DNA from: Ascidia mentula | Taxonomy: Eukaryota; Chordata; Ascidiacea; Phlebobranchia; Ascidiidae | Length of the DNA: 64,000 bases | Direction of reading: 5' to 3' | NCBI GenBank assembly: GCA_947561715.1 | Contig: OX387205.1 | Coordinates: forward strand, 14,017,001 to 14,081,000 | Shown here: positions 1 to 15,000 of the stretch, piece by piece | How positions within the stretch are numbered: the first letter of the stretch is position 1 | How the letters are laid out: the number at the start of each line of letters is the position of its first letter | Program-made: the position numbers and the translations under genes | Notes under the pieces: model-generated | Database searches by the model: none | What the model was told of the DNA's origin: nothing | Seen by the model: the letters and a program-made list of their open reading frames with translations, nothing else

Positions 1-96
1 GACCTTCTCGAAGGGCAATCTCTTGTTGGCTTCTCGGTTCAAAATCATAAAGGACTTGAGCTTGTCCGAGCAAGTCAAAAGACCGGTTGTTAATTG
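1..96 (-). CDS. VAV: VAV last visible exon: start of C-terminal SH3
   Basis: A TTTACAG-type acceptor precedes position 96. The phase carried from the 557-311 exon gives [20 protein letters not shown] and then [10 protein letters not shown], the ALYDF opening of an SH3 domain (vertebrate Vav: GTAKARYDFCARDRSELSLKEG). The exon runs off the left edge, so the last tens of residues and the 3' UTR lie outside the window. Confidence 0.88.
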
Positions 97-3000
97 CTGT
101 AAACATAAAGAAAATTTCTATTTGCTTGAAGTGAAGTAATGGAGTAAGAACCGATCACTCACATTGACTAAAAATAATTTTAATGAACATTAACAAGTTG
201 ATCAACTGTTACTACTACACCTACAGTTTTGGTTGAAAATTGACAGAAAAACCCAATGTTATAACTGACATTGATATCGTTTTTTGCCGACAAAAAATGG
301 TGAAGCTTACTTATGTGCTTTATCCCATTTGCTATGGAGCTAACACCTGGTGGTTTGGAAGATGGCAAATGTGTTGGTGGAATGGATTTTGGGTAGGAAT
401 GTTGCTGTGGGTGGGGTGGAGGTTGCGGCTTCTTCGATGTTTTCGGACCAATTTCACCAGGGAAAAAGTTAGGTTCTCTGTACGGGTATTTCAGGTTGGT
501 GTCAAGACCAAAGAAGGATGAACTCATTGAGTTTTCCTGATAATAACGGATGAGCTCCTAAACAAAATAAATATTTTGAGACACCTGGTCGACTGTTATG
601 ACATGAATAAACAGGTTTAACAGGTAAAGCACACAAATCTGCACCTTAATTGGTCGTACCAAAAATGCTCAATGCATATCCTTGCATAGTATGATGTTAA
701 ACAATGATACACCACCAAACATAACCATCACAATGTGGTTACAATTATATAAATGTCTGCTAATTTTGTTGAAAGGTGGTCACAAATCTTACTCGTTTTT
801 AAATCTAACATTAAAATCTTCACATTTTACCTGCACACTACGGAAATTCTTGCATTCTGCAACGTAATATAAATTGCTGTTTGTTCTGTTGATCCTGATA
901 TGTTTCATGTCTGCTTGGTAGCTGTAACAAATAACTGTTCAGCAAAATACTCTGCTCACACCAGAAATGTCGTCGTTTCATTAAAAGAACAACATTAACG
1001 CACACCCATGGTTCACAAACAATTTATTTTTAGTCCAAAATATTTATAGATTTCGTCCAGGTGGGCTTGATTTTATGATGTCAAAGCAAATGCACACCTT
1101 TGAATTTTTTTTTCGAAAAATACATTCCCTCCAAAAGTTAAGTCTGGGGTATTACCTCACTGTGATTGCCTTATAAACAGGCTGTAATTTGCTGCTGGAA
1201 TTAAGCTTGTTTCATACCTATTTCATAATGCGCAAATATTTCACAAAAATTAACTTTGGTCAAATCACTTTATGAAGTAGACACAGGCCCCTGGCAACCT
1301 TCTGTGCCTCCCAGACCACTGTTTGAGGTGTCACCATGCCGCCATCTTAAAACTTACCACAAACTAATTGCCATATTTCCATCTCTAGATCGAACCAGGA
1401 ACGTCCCTGAAGGCTTCCCAGCTAACTTGTGCTCTGCCCCTGTCCTGTCCATTACCCCGGCATACCTACATGACAGAACGACTTTTTTTTATAGAAATTT
1501 GGCATGCATCAAGTATATTTTAAATAAAGTACAAAAAAAAAACAGATTACAGCACCACAAGCACCAACTCATTGCATTTAACTATGCACAAAATAATAAC
1601 TATAAAAATCTTGTGTACTTGTGTTATTTGTGTTAGTGTTGATTAAACATGACTACAACCAACTTAAATATTGTGCATGAAACTACTCAAACAATCTTAA
1701 CCACTAAATCAATTTGAGCACTTGTATTGAGTGTAAGTAGAATGCACATTATTGTGTGTGAAATTGTTATGTAAGCAGTGTTGTAACTGAAATTAGTAAG
1801 CTTGTGTTTAACAACTAGTGCAACATAATTTGCTGGTTTTGTTGGAGTTATTTGATAAAGCATTGACACTACACTTCTCATCGACATTATTATCGACAAA
1901 GACACAACTAAACAATGTAATAGCAAGATACAACATCCAAAGTTTTAGGAAAATTTGAGCTGATTGAAAGGCATTTTTTGCATACCTTTAATGAAAATTG
2001 GCCAAAAGGATAAAAATATTTCAGTTCTTGTTGTAAACATAAAATACATCTTCAAAGAAAAAAGTTTCAGTGCCACAGGTCCATTTAAAATGCTGTACTT
2101 ACATTGATGTAAATAAATCTTCATGTTTAAAATTAACTTGTGTACTCAATTAGAGACATAGGGTGTCAACTACATGCACATATACGTTTACTGCAAAACC
2201 AATTTAATGTTATAAGAAATGAACAAAATTTGGCTTTTAATTTAGGTAAAAGTTAACAAATTTAATCAAAGTAATTTGTGCGTTGTGTGTGCATGATCTA
2301 AAATGGCCAATAATCGATTCCTGGCATCAGAATCGGAGAAGAACTTGCAGCACATTTTCACCTTCAACGACACCGACTACCGCAATAATGTTAGTGCAAC
2401 ATGCAAAGGCTAAAGTTATCGCATAAATGCGAATTACAAATTTGTTTGACAAAACTTCTTCATATTATGAACTACAGTAATAGATTTCAACGGAACTAAA
2501 ACTGTTTGTTACACCATCCAGACAGAATACACAGCAACCAGTGTCCAACAATGCCTTCACCACGTGTATTAAAACAATTGCAAACAATTTAATCTAACAC
2601 CCAGTTTTGAACACTATGTAACTAACAACTCGAGAAACTATACTTTTGAAGTCATAATAATCTGTACAAAACTTCTAGCACCATGCACTTTTAACGAGTT
2701 TTAATAAAATTGACAGGGTTTAACTACAATTAATAGCAGCCTGCTTTAACTTTTCACCAGCAAAGGGTTAGTCCGACTGCATGAACCATGCCAGGTATTT
2801 TTGTATACCAGTAATATTTTTCCAGCAGTATAGGATCAGAGAGGTTGGGCGCGGGCTTCACGTATAAGTTGCCACTTGATAAGCTGGTGGATGAACGATC
2901 TGGCAATGTCTGTGTTGTCATGTGCGTGTGTGTAGATGTTGCATGATTTTGTATGTTTGTGTAGTGTGTGCATTTGCATGCATTGCATTGTGTTTGTTTG

Positions 3001-6000
3001 TGTGTGTTTGTCACATATTGTTACGTAACCAGTGCAATGTGGATTTTTTTGTGAAAATAGAAAGAAAAAAGAAAACAAGTTAAAATAAGTGGAACGAAAA
3101 ACATTTTATATTGGTTTCAATAACAAGTGTAAAAACCTGTCACTAAAACCGATGCCAGTAATGACCACAATTTACCAAACCATCACAGTTTTTAATAAAC
3201 AATTTCTTTTCAATAGTTTACTCTGCTTCGTGGTGAGAAAATATCATTTAACGCAAACCAAATTTAAGATGTTTGGTAAGAAGGTCACTACTGGCATCGT
3301 TTAAGTTATTCACAAACCAGAAATAATCTTCAATGGCCTTATTTTGTTCAGCTGGGGCTGGAGGCCTACTTGGAGGGAAACTGACTTCACTCTTCGGTGA
3401 GCCTAGGTTGGGAGCTACTGGCATGTAATTTGGAAGTCTGGGTGGCTTCACACGATCCTAGTCAGGTGTCATGTACGAGTTTTAAACACAGAAATGATTT
3501 TCACAAATTTTTCAAAATCAATTTAGAAATTTAGGTGCAAAAAACTTGGGACTTGGAAACTTGCAATTTCTACAGAATTTTTTGCTTATCACAAGTTAGT
3601 GTTCAACTGAAAGTTCAACAAATTCCAGGCACTATGTAAGTGAAATGAGTAGAATAAGAAATAGATAGACTCTGGGTATTTTTATCTAACAAGCAGCACT
3701 GTGAACTGTATTTTTGTCCAAGTGGAATAACACAAGTTGACTAATATGTATACAGAACTATAAACATGTATAAACAACATACCACAGGGCTAACATAGGA
3801 AGCAGGAAAATAACCTTTCAGATCAATTTGTGAGAAGGTGGAACCCTGAATAAGATTTATACAAAGTAATATCATCATAAGCACAGCCAAGCAGAATTTT
3901 TTAAAATAATATTCACATAATTTTTAGGCCTAAATTTTGAAACATTATAGACACAACATCAAACCTAAACTGGAATTTATGAATTTTTAATAATTTTACA
4001 GAATTTATATTCAATCACTGTAAACTAAACTACACAATTTTGTGTTTAAATAAACATAGGTTTTTCGCACCTAAACGAAGTCTTTTTTACATTTCTGCAC
4101 AGAAAAACAACATACAGAACAGCTTGTTGCTAATATTGACAGAAATAAACATGTCAGATGATGTTTTTGAGTTAATTTGTTGTTTAACAGAAACATGTTT
4201 ACTTACCACCCACCAATCCGCTGTAACTTTATCAATAACTTCAACCGGTTCTCCCACGGCGAATGTGATAACACTAGCCCCCGGAAAAGGTGGAGGGGGG
4301 AGTCCGTTATAGTCGCGATGGGCTTTGTAACTTGCTGAAATGAATCAAGAATTTACTGTGGAAACTTAACTTTAGATTAAATTAATAATGCTGAGTGCAA
4401 TTTATAACAGGCATTGGTTTAGGTTACCAAACCTAGTCCATTCTACAACACTATGTATATTATTCAAACAAGTAACAAAAATGAATGCATGTTAACAGTC
4501 CACATTTTAACTGCCATTGTTACATCCGATCCAAGTATTATTGCATAATTATTACAGAATGCATTTTTTCCATATCTTGATGTGCATTTTGGTGCATCTG
4601 GAAATACCGTTTGTAACGTCTGCAATAAACCCAACTCAGAACTTCAACACTGGGTATAACAGTCCATGAGTACAACTGGTTAACAAGTGGAATTTATTAC
4701 CATGCATCTCAACTGTTAAACGTCAAACAATGTCAATTTTAAATGTTAGATTTCATTTAATATCAAGAGGACAAGTTAGAATTTGTTTGTTTGTTGTTGC
4801 TGTGTGTTAGATACAAACAACTGCATTCAACATTCCAAGATTGTCATCAACATAGAAAGTGTATTAAATATAACCAGTTTGTCTGGCACAGGAACAGATA
4901 AAAAAGTGTTGGTTTAAAGTTTTGTGATGTTGCAACATCACAAAAAACAAATATTCTGGAGCACCTTGAAAAGCATTCTAGAAAAAGTGTCACTAATCAG
5001 TAGTAAGACCTCACCAAGAAAATTTACCATGCTGGATGTGCAAAGTCTGTTAGAACTTCTTGTATTGGTTGGTGAGTAATAAACACACAAAAAAATTATG
5101 TACACCAAAGAGAGGTAAGACCTGAAGAAAATGAAGCAGCAAAAGAATGAAATAATAGTCAAACTATGTTGTGACCCAAGTAATATTCAGGGTTTTTTAA
5201 GTCCAAGTACTTAAATATGTTACATTTTAACATATTTCATGTTTAAAACTAATACGATCACCCCTAATGATTTGTAACAAGTTGTGCTAAAAGCAAAAAT
5301 ATTTTTATAATTTCATTATAAATCACACACATAACATAACCAACCAAGCAATTCGGCCAACATTTAACAACTGAACATAAGCCAGTCAAATTCTTTCCAA
5401 TATTTTAGTCATGCAACTTTGGGTAATGTTGTTGCTTGTAAGGACATGCAATCATTTAAATACAAGTTAACAAACATAATTGTGTATTTTTTTGTAATCA
5501 GAATAGAGTTACATAGAAAGGTCATTTGTCACTATGTTTTTTTCTGTTATTTCACTGACAATTGAGCATTGTCAGTGTCACTTATTCAAATAGAAACTTT
5601 TGAATTGAAGAGCAGATCAGTGTTAGTTATGGTTACAAATAATTGCTTTCAAATATAAAATTTTGGAACAAAGTATCCAATACAATCATGCAAATAAAAT
5701 AATACTGCATTGCTTACTGGTGGTAGTAGGCAGTCCAACCATAGACATCGATTTTTGTTTATCTCGTGGAACAGGCTGAGGTGGGTAGTCCATAGTCTGT
5801 GCTCGCTGTTTAAAGGTTCAACAAAAAATAAGACTTCACAACAATTCATACTACTGCTAACATGCAACACACAGACATGGCAGCAATTTTTGCACAGGTA
5901 TATCTATATAAGAAAAGAAAAATTTAAAACTACAAACTGAACATGCCCATTGATTAATTTGCTGCGTCACACAACATCATAATCAGATAATATTTCATAA

Positions 6001-9000
6001 CAGCGCAAATCAGGCAAGTTTTGAAACATTCAATTACATACTTTTCTGCCAACCCCCAAAAAAAATGTTGCTCAGGCCGCACCCTATCTGTGACGGACTT
6101 GATTCTCAGAAAGTTACTGTATACGATTTTTGAAAGTTTTGTACAAACTGGACTTATTACTCATGGAAAACTTACACGAATTCCCCTGTTGGGTACTGGA
6201 GGTTTCACGTCCTCAACTACTGCAGAAAAATAACACAAAAATATGGTTTGATGCAAAAAAAGGCATTTCAAAGAAGACAGAATCTAGTCCAGTTGCAAGA
6301 CTTTCGGTTAAAGGTTGCAGAAAGTCTTCAAGAAGCAGACAAAAAACTGGTATAATCACTGGTATTGCACAGGCATGTGGGAATTACAAACCTTACATGG
6401 CAACCGGCTCTGTAGGAAACGTTGTTAATAGACCCACATCACAGAAAGATACTAAAAGTACCACTAAAGCAAATACTCTTTTTTTAGTAGACATAACTGT
6501 AAGGTTTTGTTATTGTAGATTCCTATACCACATTCCTATTGTGAATATCTGATGTTGTTGCTGTCGATGCAAAAAGTTATCCACAACCAAACTTTCATTT
6601 TTTCTAAATAATATTTATCTTATCCATAGCGAGATATTTTTCATAATTATGAGGATATTTAAAATATACACACACAGTATCCCACCTATGTTGTATAATG
6701 GTTGCCAAACTCATGCTACTTAATATACCCATGTACTTACAACTGGATTGTTCGCTTGAAAAGGTTGAGAAGTTTTTGCTTTCAATTTTCTTCAGCATGT
6801 CAGCCATACAAATTTTATGGCATTTTGCGTTAGTTCCTAAAAAATATATAATTTGCATACAGTAAATGTAAAAACAGCTAAATCCAGGCAACACAAAACA
6901 ATGTACATAATTGACTTGGGCAAGTGAAAATCCACAGACTGAAACTTACTCTGGCAAATGTATCCCTGATAAAATGTTCCAAGCAGCAGTTTGTTGCAAC
7001 TGTTACAATATGTTGCTTCAGTGAATGTTTTCATCTTAAACCAGTGCTGTTTAGATTTTACTGCATGGGGATTGATGTTGTCACTATAAGAAATGCAACA
7101 ATTCAGTTTGCATGGACGTTGAAATCATTCACACAACACACACACAACTGGAAGCAGAGTTACCATTGGCCTGGGTCAATGAATAAGCATGCTTCTTATA
7201 AAAGCGGAATAAGATTTATTTTTTGAAACTTTGCTCAGTGCTTCATCAAAAAAATAAGCACTTTTACATGAGAAAACTATGCATGGGAGTCCATAATAAG
7301 CATGTTTCTCAAAAAGAAACACTGATGTTTTTAAGGCAAAAAATAGCTCAAATCTTGGAAAAATGCTAGTGTAGCAACCCTAGTTCTTTTTTTTGCGCAA
7401 AACACAAAATAATCAGTTTATATTCAACTAAAATTTCTTACAAAGCATTTTTGATGCTTTCCATCCACTTTGATCGATCGGAATCGGTCTTTGCATAAAG
7501 AACATACGTTCCACTGTTACTGCTCGTCAGTGTTATACCGAATGACCACTGCATAACACAAAACAAGGTTGAGGAATGGTTATTTATTACTTGTTTTTTG
7601 AACATACTTTACTTCCTTTGCTTGGCAAAACTGTTTCATCGAGTCTGTATTCTTCCAGTCGAACAAGGTCTTTCAAACTGTATGTCCCATTCTGCAACAT
7701 GAACCAAAATTTTATGGCAACAAACATTTTTTTAATAAATTTAACCTGATAACAATGACAAGGTATTAGATAAATTTATAGTAAGTGTGTGTTGCAAAGA
7801 TTTGGCACAAAACAAGCTATAATTTTGTTACTAAGATTGCTGGGATTTTAACTATGAGTAAAAACAATCCGACTGTCTTTTTTTTGTAAATTAAAAATAT
7901 TCTACAACAGTAAGTGAACTGGCACCATTCAAACTATTTGCAATCAAATATACTTGTGTGTTTTGCAAAAAAGAACCAACAATGAATACTATCAAAAAAT
8001 AAATAAAAAATATTATTTATATATGTTTGAAAAATTGAAAAACAATAAATATTTCTATTTTAGATGTTTTGCTACAAAGGTCCAGCTAAAACTTGTCCAA
8101 TGTTCACTTTACTGTGGCCACATGGATATGAAGTTCCTAAACCTTCACCTTATCAGCTTTGGTCATGAAGATGGCTTGATCGAAGAGGAATGTGTTCCTT
8201 GGCTTGGCACTCCTATCCTGGGACACCTTCACCTTCAACTCACCATCTTTGAGCAAACGTCCATAATTGTACAGTGGTGATTGCTGTTAAAATATGATAC
8301 AAACGTTGTATTGAAACAAATATTTGTGTGTAAAAAACTTAATTAATGAAGGATTCAAAACGTGACTAGGTTTAGAGGCATTGCAGCCTAGCTGGATCAG
8401 CCACCTTTTCATGAGAAGTCTGAGCAAAATTGGAATCAAAATGTTTCATAACTTTATATTTTTACAAAAAATTAACGACTAAAAAGATTTTTAAACACAT
8501 TTGAAATTTTATTCTTTCTTACCATCATGTAATCAGTGAGGCATGACTCGACTTTGTTGATGTTAATTAGCATCTCGCTGTCACGCTTCACTTCATTCAC
8601 ATAGTGCGACAATTCCTGCAAAGCACAAGAACCCAATGTAAGATCCATTTTACATTGTTGGAGACTGTGTATTTGGTGACATTATTAACTTCCTTGATAG
8701 AACAACATCCAATAATTTAATTGATGGTACGCAAAGAAATTTCTGGTTGATTTAATTTGATTAGAACAGTAACTAACGAAGCCCATGGGCAAAACATAAT
8801 TCATATTTTTATATTAAAAGATCATTTACCCTAACACTAATCTGTTACCCTATTTCTAATATGCTGAAGTTGGTACAGAAAACGATTATTTTGGTCAGGG
8901 TTTTGTCAAATTTGGCTGGGTGTCCCTTTTGGATTTTTCACATTAGTTCCATCATTAGGATAGAATCAAAATTAAACTATACCCACACTAAAAAAGTTTT

Positions 9001-12000
9001 CTGGCAACAAGTTTAACGAATTATCAAATTATTGCATTGTGTTACCAATATTTAAACCCAATCAAGCGAGTGGAACTCAAGAAACCTTAGGTTTTAAAGA
9101 TAATAAAAATTAGTTGTTTTAACAGTGCCAAGACCAGAAAAGTATAATTCAAGTTTAACAAAGAATATGATTAAATATTTGTAAGGCAATTACATGTATA
9201 AAAACAAACTTACCAATAAACTAAAAAATAACAATTACCTGCATTGCTTCCAGTGCCTTGAACATTTCCTTCTTGTCTGCGTGGTTATCAGGAGTGTGCT
9301 TATTCAGTTCCTGGAAGTGGAAAAAATACAAATGTTGAAATCAGCACATGGGCCACACCAGCAACAGAGCACTGGTACAAATGTGGCTGCTGAGTTGCGA
9401 ACAGACAAACTGCAACCAACAAAACTGCCATCTTTATTCCTTATTTCACCATGTGTTAACATTATAGTAAGGTATCTAATGTGTATGGAGCTGATGGCAT
9501 TCACAACTTTTTGACCCCTTTTTAATACCTGCTCAAATTTTTTTGCTGCGTTGTGTTTAAAGTTACTTTTTCAAGTGTATGATTAAACCAGCACAAGAGG
9601 TTTGTAACACTTGGAGTAACAGCACAATGCTGTTGGTAGTGGCTGTGATTGCAGGGGGTTTTCGGGGAAAATCACTGACCTTTCATGGTTAGCACAAGCA
9701 GTTAGCCATGTAACAAGATGAATTTTTCTCATTGCACTTAGTTTAAGGCGTCTTCTATTACAATTTGTGACTTGTTTTTATTGAAACATTTACAAAATAT
9801 CGTCGAGTTTACTTAAAGTTGCATATTTACCTTGATAAGTAGGTGGTATTTGAGAACCCTTTGCATCGGAACGCAGATCAGCTCACGTAATTTGAACTTA
9901 CTGGGACTTGCATGATTTTGAAGCTCCTATATGATATTATTTCTTTAGTTTTGATATCACTTCAATATATATAACAATTAAATGCTTGACCACAACAATG
10001 TACACTGAAAATATACCCAATAGAGAAATTGAATATGTTTGTCACACAAGAAACACACATGTGGTGGTGAATGTAGAATGCTGAGTTAAATTGAAAATAG
10101 ATTGTAATTAAAAGTTGACAAAAAAGAATAAATGCAATTTTTAGTTCCTTTGCCTAAGATTGAATTACAAAAGGAGAATTATGTCACCAGGAACCACAAT
10201 AAGCATGTACCTCTGGAATTACCAGCAACAAGATCGGTTTTCACCAAAACTAACCTCTATGTAGACTCTCAAATTATCATCAGTTTTCATCAGTTCCTCG
10301 ATCAGGTCTTGAGAGTCCGTCATACTACTGCAGTACTCGCCATACACAAGGAAACGGTTCTGCAGCAAAGTTTTAAAGGAGTTTTTATTACATCACAATC
10401 ATACATCAAACAATCCCAGGTCAGAAACTCTTTTTTAATCAAAAAAAATTGAGAACAGTAACCAAATACAAGCTAATAATAATTAGAAAATGCAAACACA
10501 GATAATACATAGATGATAGATCAACAGTGTCGTAAATAGCACCAATGAATTTGTACACAATTATATGCTTGTCCATTATCTGTGAATCTTAACATATGGC
10601 ATGGACCACATGTGCCCAAGATTGGATAGTTTGCATGCTATCGTAGAAAAGTTCAGGCTTTTCCTCTATGTTACAGGAAATAAACAAGCGATCCCATATT
10701 TCCTTGTTGGCGCAAATGACTCAGCCTTTAAAGTTCTACTGTGTAGCTAAGTTAAACAAACAGAAATACAACAGCTTCCAGCCCACTTATCCACACAATA
10801 TAAAGTTAGTGATGAATGAAGATATATTTTGCACTGATGTGCTGATGTGTAAACATAACAATGCAATGAAAGTATATTAACTTGAGAGACCACAGGTTAG
10901 TGTTTTATAAATATGTTATTGTTACATTTTACATGAACATTAACACAATTTAATTACCAATTAAACAATCTGCCCTATTCGGTTTCATGCATTACCTTGT
11001 ATTTGAGAAAAGGTTGACTTAGTTTATCAGTTTTCGAGTGTTCAATGTCTTTCAAAAAGTCCTTGTGGATATTGTAAAGATCCTACAGAACAAAAACATC
11101 TTAAGAAGTCTAAACTTTTTTGTACGTTAAATGAAACTTACATCCATGTTCATGAATATAATTTTTATGTCTTTTATGCTAAGTGCACTCTGCAGTGGAT
11201 CCTTAAACTTTCGTAGCATCATCTCCAAATGTTGGACGTAGTTTCTTTCTGTTTCAATCACTTCACTTACGCAGCATCCACGTCTATCCTGAATAAACCA
11301 CAACAATAACAATGGTAAAAATGAGGACCACCAGAAAATAAATGCGAAATAATGAGGATTCTTGATAATAAAACTGGAATAACCAACATGTTTCATGAGC
11401 TAAAATATGTTTTTAAATGAAGTTAAAATGTTGCATTTTACTAACAAGGTGTTAAAATGCTAGCGGCCCTGAAATAAAAGCCTTGAATGGAGGTTCAAGA
11501 TCGCTTTAAAGAAGATAACTTTTTATTAATGATTTTTTTAAGGTGATTAAAAATTAAAATCACTGCACCCAATAAATTCAATTTTATATTTTAATAATCT
11601 CTCCTTCTGGCACAATTAACGTGACTTTGTTGTCTGTTTCACCTGCTATACAGCTAGGCTTTATCAGATGCTTGTTTGTGTGATGCACCTATACCCTAAT
11701 GAAGCCTAGCTGTATCGCAGGTGAAACGTTGGACAATTAAAGTTATGTTTAATTGTTCCAGAAGGAAAGAGTATTAAAATATAAAATGCCTGGCAGCAAC
11801 ACCAACATAGTAAATTAAGTTTTGGTTCTTAAAACAATTTTATATGTAAATATCCAACCTGGAGTTTTTCGTCATTGACTGCACAGTATTTGGATAGTAA
11901 TTATTTCAATATATCTCTAGATACAAGGTCTTACTGTAGCAGGAGTGGTGACTGAAGTTTTTGCGATCAGTGAACCATAAATTTCCTCCTCTTCTTTCTC

Positions 12001-15000
12001 TTCCGCAACGGAATCATAAAGATCCTCCTCATCGGCCAAGTCACGGTCGCTACACAATCACAACATAAGAGTTAACAACACAGAATAAAAAGTGGTAGCA
12101 TGCTTTCATGTGACATTTACTTGGCTACTTGTTGCGGCTGAACCAGCTTGGTTGCAATGCCAGTAAGCCCAATACAGAATAATGAATTTTTTACAAAAAT
12201 AATGACAATTATACACCTAGGTTTATTCTCCAACTTGCACGAATTATTTACCAATAAGTTAGCTGATAAAGTTGCTGCTGATAATACACATGCAGAATAA
12301 CTGTGTTGTCGAGCACTACCAAACTATTTAAAAAGACGTATTAATACAACCGACTAAACCAATAACAATTTTAGTCAAAATCTTACAGTGATACTGAACT
12401 TTGGGGTCTTACTTAGACTCGGCAAATAAATTTGGTGTTTGGAAGTCAGGAAATGCAAATCTATAGTTCGCTGTACAGGTTTTAAAGGGAAAAGTGATTT
12501 TAACGAAGTCAGAAACCGAAGAAACAAAGTTGGTTTCTGTTTTCTTTTGACAGTTTTTGTTTTAAGCCAACTTATAATACATCCAAAATGTATTAGAAGG
12601 CATATATCTTAAGTGCATCCTTAGAATTTATGATGATATCATGTTTTCCTATGAATTGGATTTATAAAGCGATTGTGTAGCAGGTTGAAAAAGACAACCA
12701 GGTCTTTATAAATTATGCATGACACAAGCATTGGCCTCAGGATATAGATGCAGGAGTCTTAAATACAATTACTTACAATTATTGGGAGCTGGTCTGCAAT
12801 TAGTGTGGCATCTTTACAATGCTACACACAAAAGTTATATTGTCAATAATTTCCATAATCAGATGACTAGAATGTTAACGATGAATTCTTTAATCACAAA
12901 GGTCAAAATGCAGGTGAATCGACGACACAGTGGTCTATATTCACAGCAAGTTACAACATGATAGGAATGAAGACTGGATTATTATTACACAGAAGTGCTG
13001 TGGCAGACAAACTGATGATGTGATTCACCGCTAATGTGGAACAAGGAAGTGGTCTAAAGTTACGTCAAACCACAGCCAGTAACTTATACAACCACTGTAT
13101 CAATGCAAGAATGTTATACTCAAGTCAAACAGCTGTGCTTATTTTTTGCAGCTAAAATTTTATTATTATTTATGTAGAGTTTGAAATAACAAAACCCTAA
13201 CATGTTCATAAAGTCACACTGTTAATTGTTGGACTTTAATTCCTATTCTTTTTCACAAAACAATAAATATATTTTGTGTGTTGTCTGGGGCTTAACTTTG
13301 TTTGTCAAGTCATATCCCCATAAAAATATAATCAGTGTTGCTCCAAACATTACTACCCATGACAACTCTCAGTAAATCTAAATTAAATGTAAATCATCCA
13401 AAGACAACACACACAAAACAGTGTGTACATTCACATTTGGTTGATTTTAAAAACCCTGGGTTATTTTAATACACCATGATATTTGTTCATTACTAGTACA
13501 CACACCCAAACCAATGCCAGAATATATTTTATATATGTTTTTTATGTCATGCAAAAATTGTGTTGTAAGGGTAATAAAATGAAACTGGCACACATGGAAC
13601 CAGCGTACATGGAAAAGATCACATGTGTCAAAACAAACTGATATTGTGGTTTATTATGATCTTTCTTTACCAACCTTGCAAGATCAGGCAAATTTCTGTA
13701 TATGTCTTCTTCTTCTGTATCATGGTGGTATGAAAGATTGAGTTGACTTTTCTCTAAAAATGGTCTAAACAAAGAAAAATAACCAAATTATTTTATGTTG
13801 CCATCCAGACTTGTCCACATTGTACATGTATATACAAACAACTACATAAACTTACAAAATAAGATCAAGGACAATGATAATTTAGTGCAGGTTAAATACT
13901 GTGAGTGCTGTTCTGGTTAACGCCTCACAAGAGTGAAACTAGTTGCACAAATTCCCCAAATGACACTTGGGGCAAAGAGCAACGGAAACAAAGCAAAGAT
14001 GACTACTTTCATTTTTCGTTGCTTGAAACTATAGTTCAACCACCCCATTATGTATGAACATTATTATTTTTCAATTACAGCAAATCCAATACAATGTTAT
14101 GATTAGTTATGATGTGGTTAAACCACGTATAAAACACTGATTTAAAAAAAAATCTGCCCAATTTAGATACATGAAAATTCCGGGTAATAGTGTAAAAATA
14201 TAAACAGCTAAAATCAGTAATCATACTAGCAGGCTACACCAGTTAAAATATCTAAACAACATTGATTCAATTAGATAAGAAATATTTCAACCTGGATTCA
14301 TATGGATAAAGATGTCCCCCAAAAACATAATTTAATTTGTGAAAAATGAAAACTTTGGTACAGAGAGCACACAACCTTTCTTAAAAAATAACTAACTTGT
14401 TAGCAAGCAAACTTTATAAAAATAAATAACCAATAATCTTACTTGAATCTGGATAAGGCAGCAGGAGTTTGAGAAAGAAGGGATAGAACTCTTAATACCT
14501 AAAAATACACTCTTAATTAGCCAAGTTTCATTAGAACACTGTATTATCCTAAAAATCCCAGGTTAAACTTAGGTTCCTTCTTTGTTAAATTTTTACTTGA
14601 GAATTTTGACACATTAGTTTTAATGTGTAACTGGGATTTTTGCTGGGAACATGTCAAGAATCTAAAAACATTTTGTGTATTTCTGACCGACAGAAGTTTA
14701 ATTTAAAGAAGACATGTTTCAGCTACATAAAAAGCACAAATAATACAAACCTTTGGAAAGTTGGTCATTTCAAACAACTCTTCCGCAAAAAATAAGTCTT
14801 CCATTGAAATATAGAAGACATTTTGTAAAGATTCCAATACAGTTCGAATGTTTTGCAAACACAAAAACTGCAAACAATATTTAAAAGAGTTTGGATAAGT
14901 GTCCCAAAGATTTTCCAATATACAAGAAAAAAAACAGATACATGGGATATATTATATATATATTACAGATACATTCGTTCATCTTTGGTTTTGCTACAAT

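Noticed and set aside
240-521. 93-codon plus frame rich in Trp
   Set aside because: Antisense of the proline-rich VAV exon at 557-311.
2754-3078. 80-86 codon minus frames rich in Thr, His and Gln
   Set aside because: Produced by the TG-rich low-complexity tract; only a fragment near 2,880 could belong to VAV.
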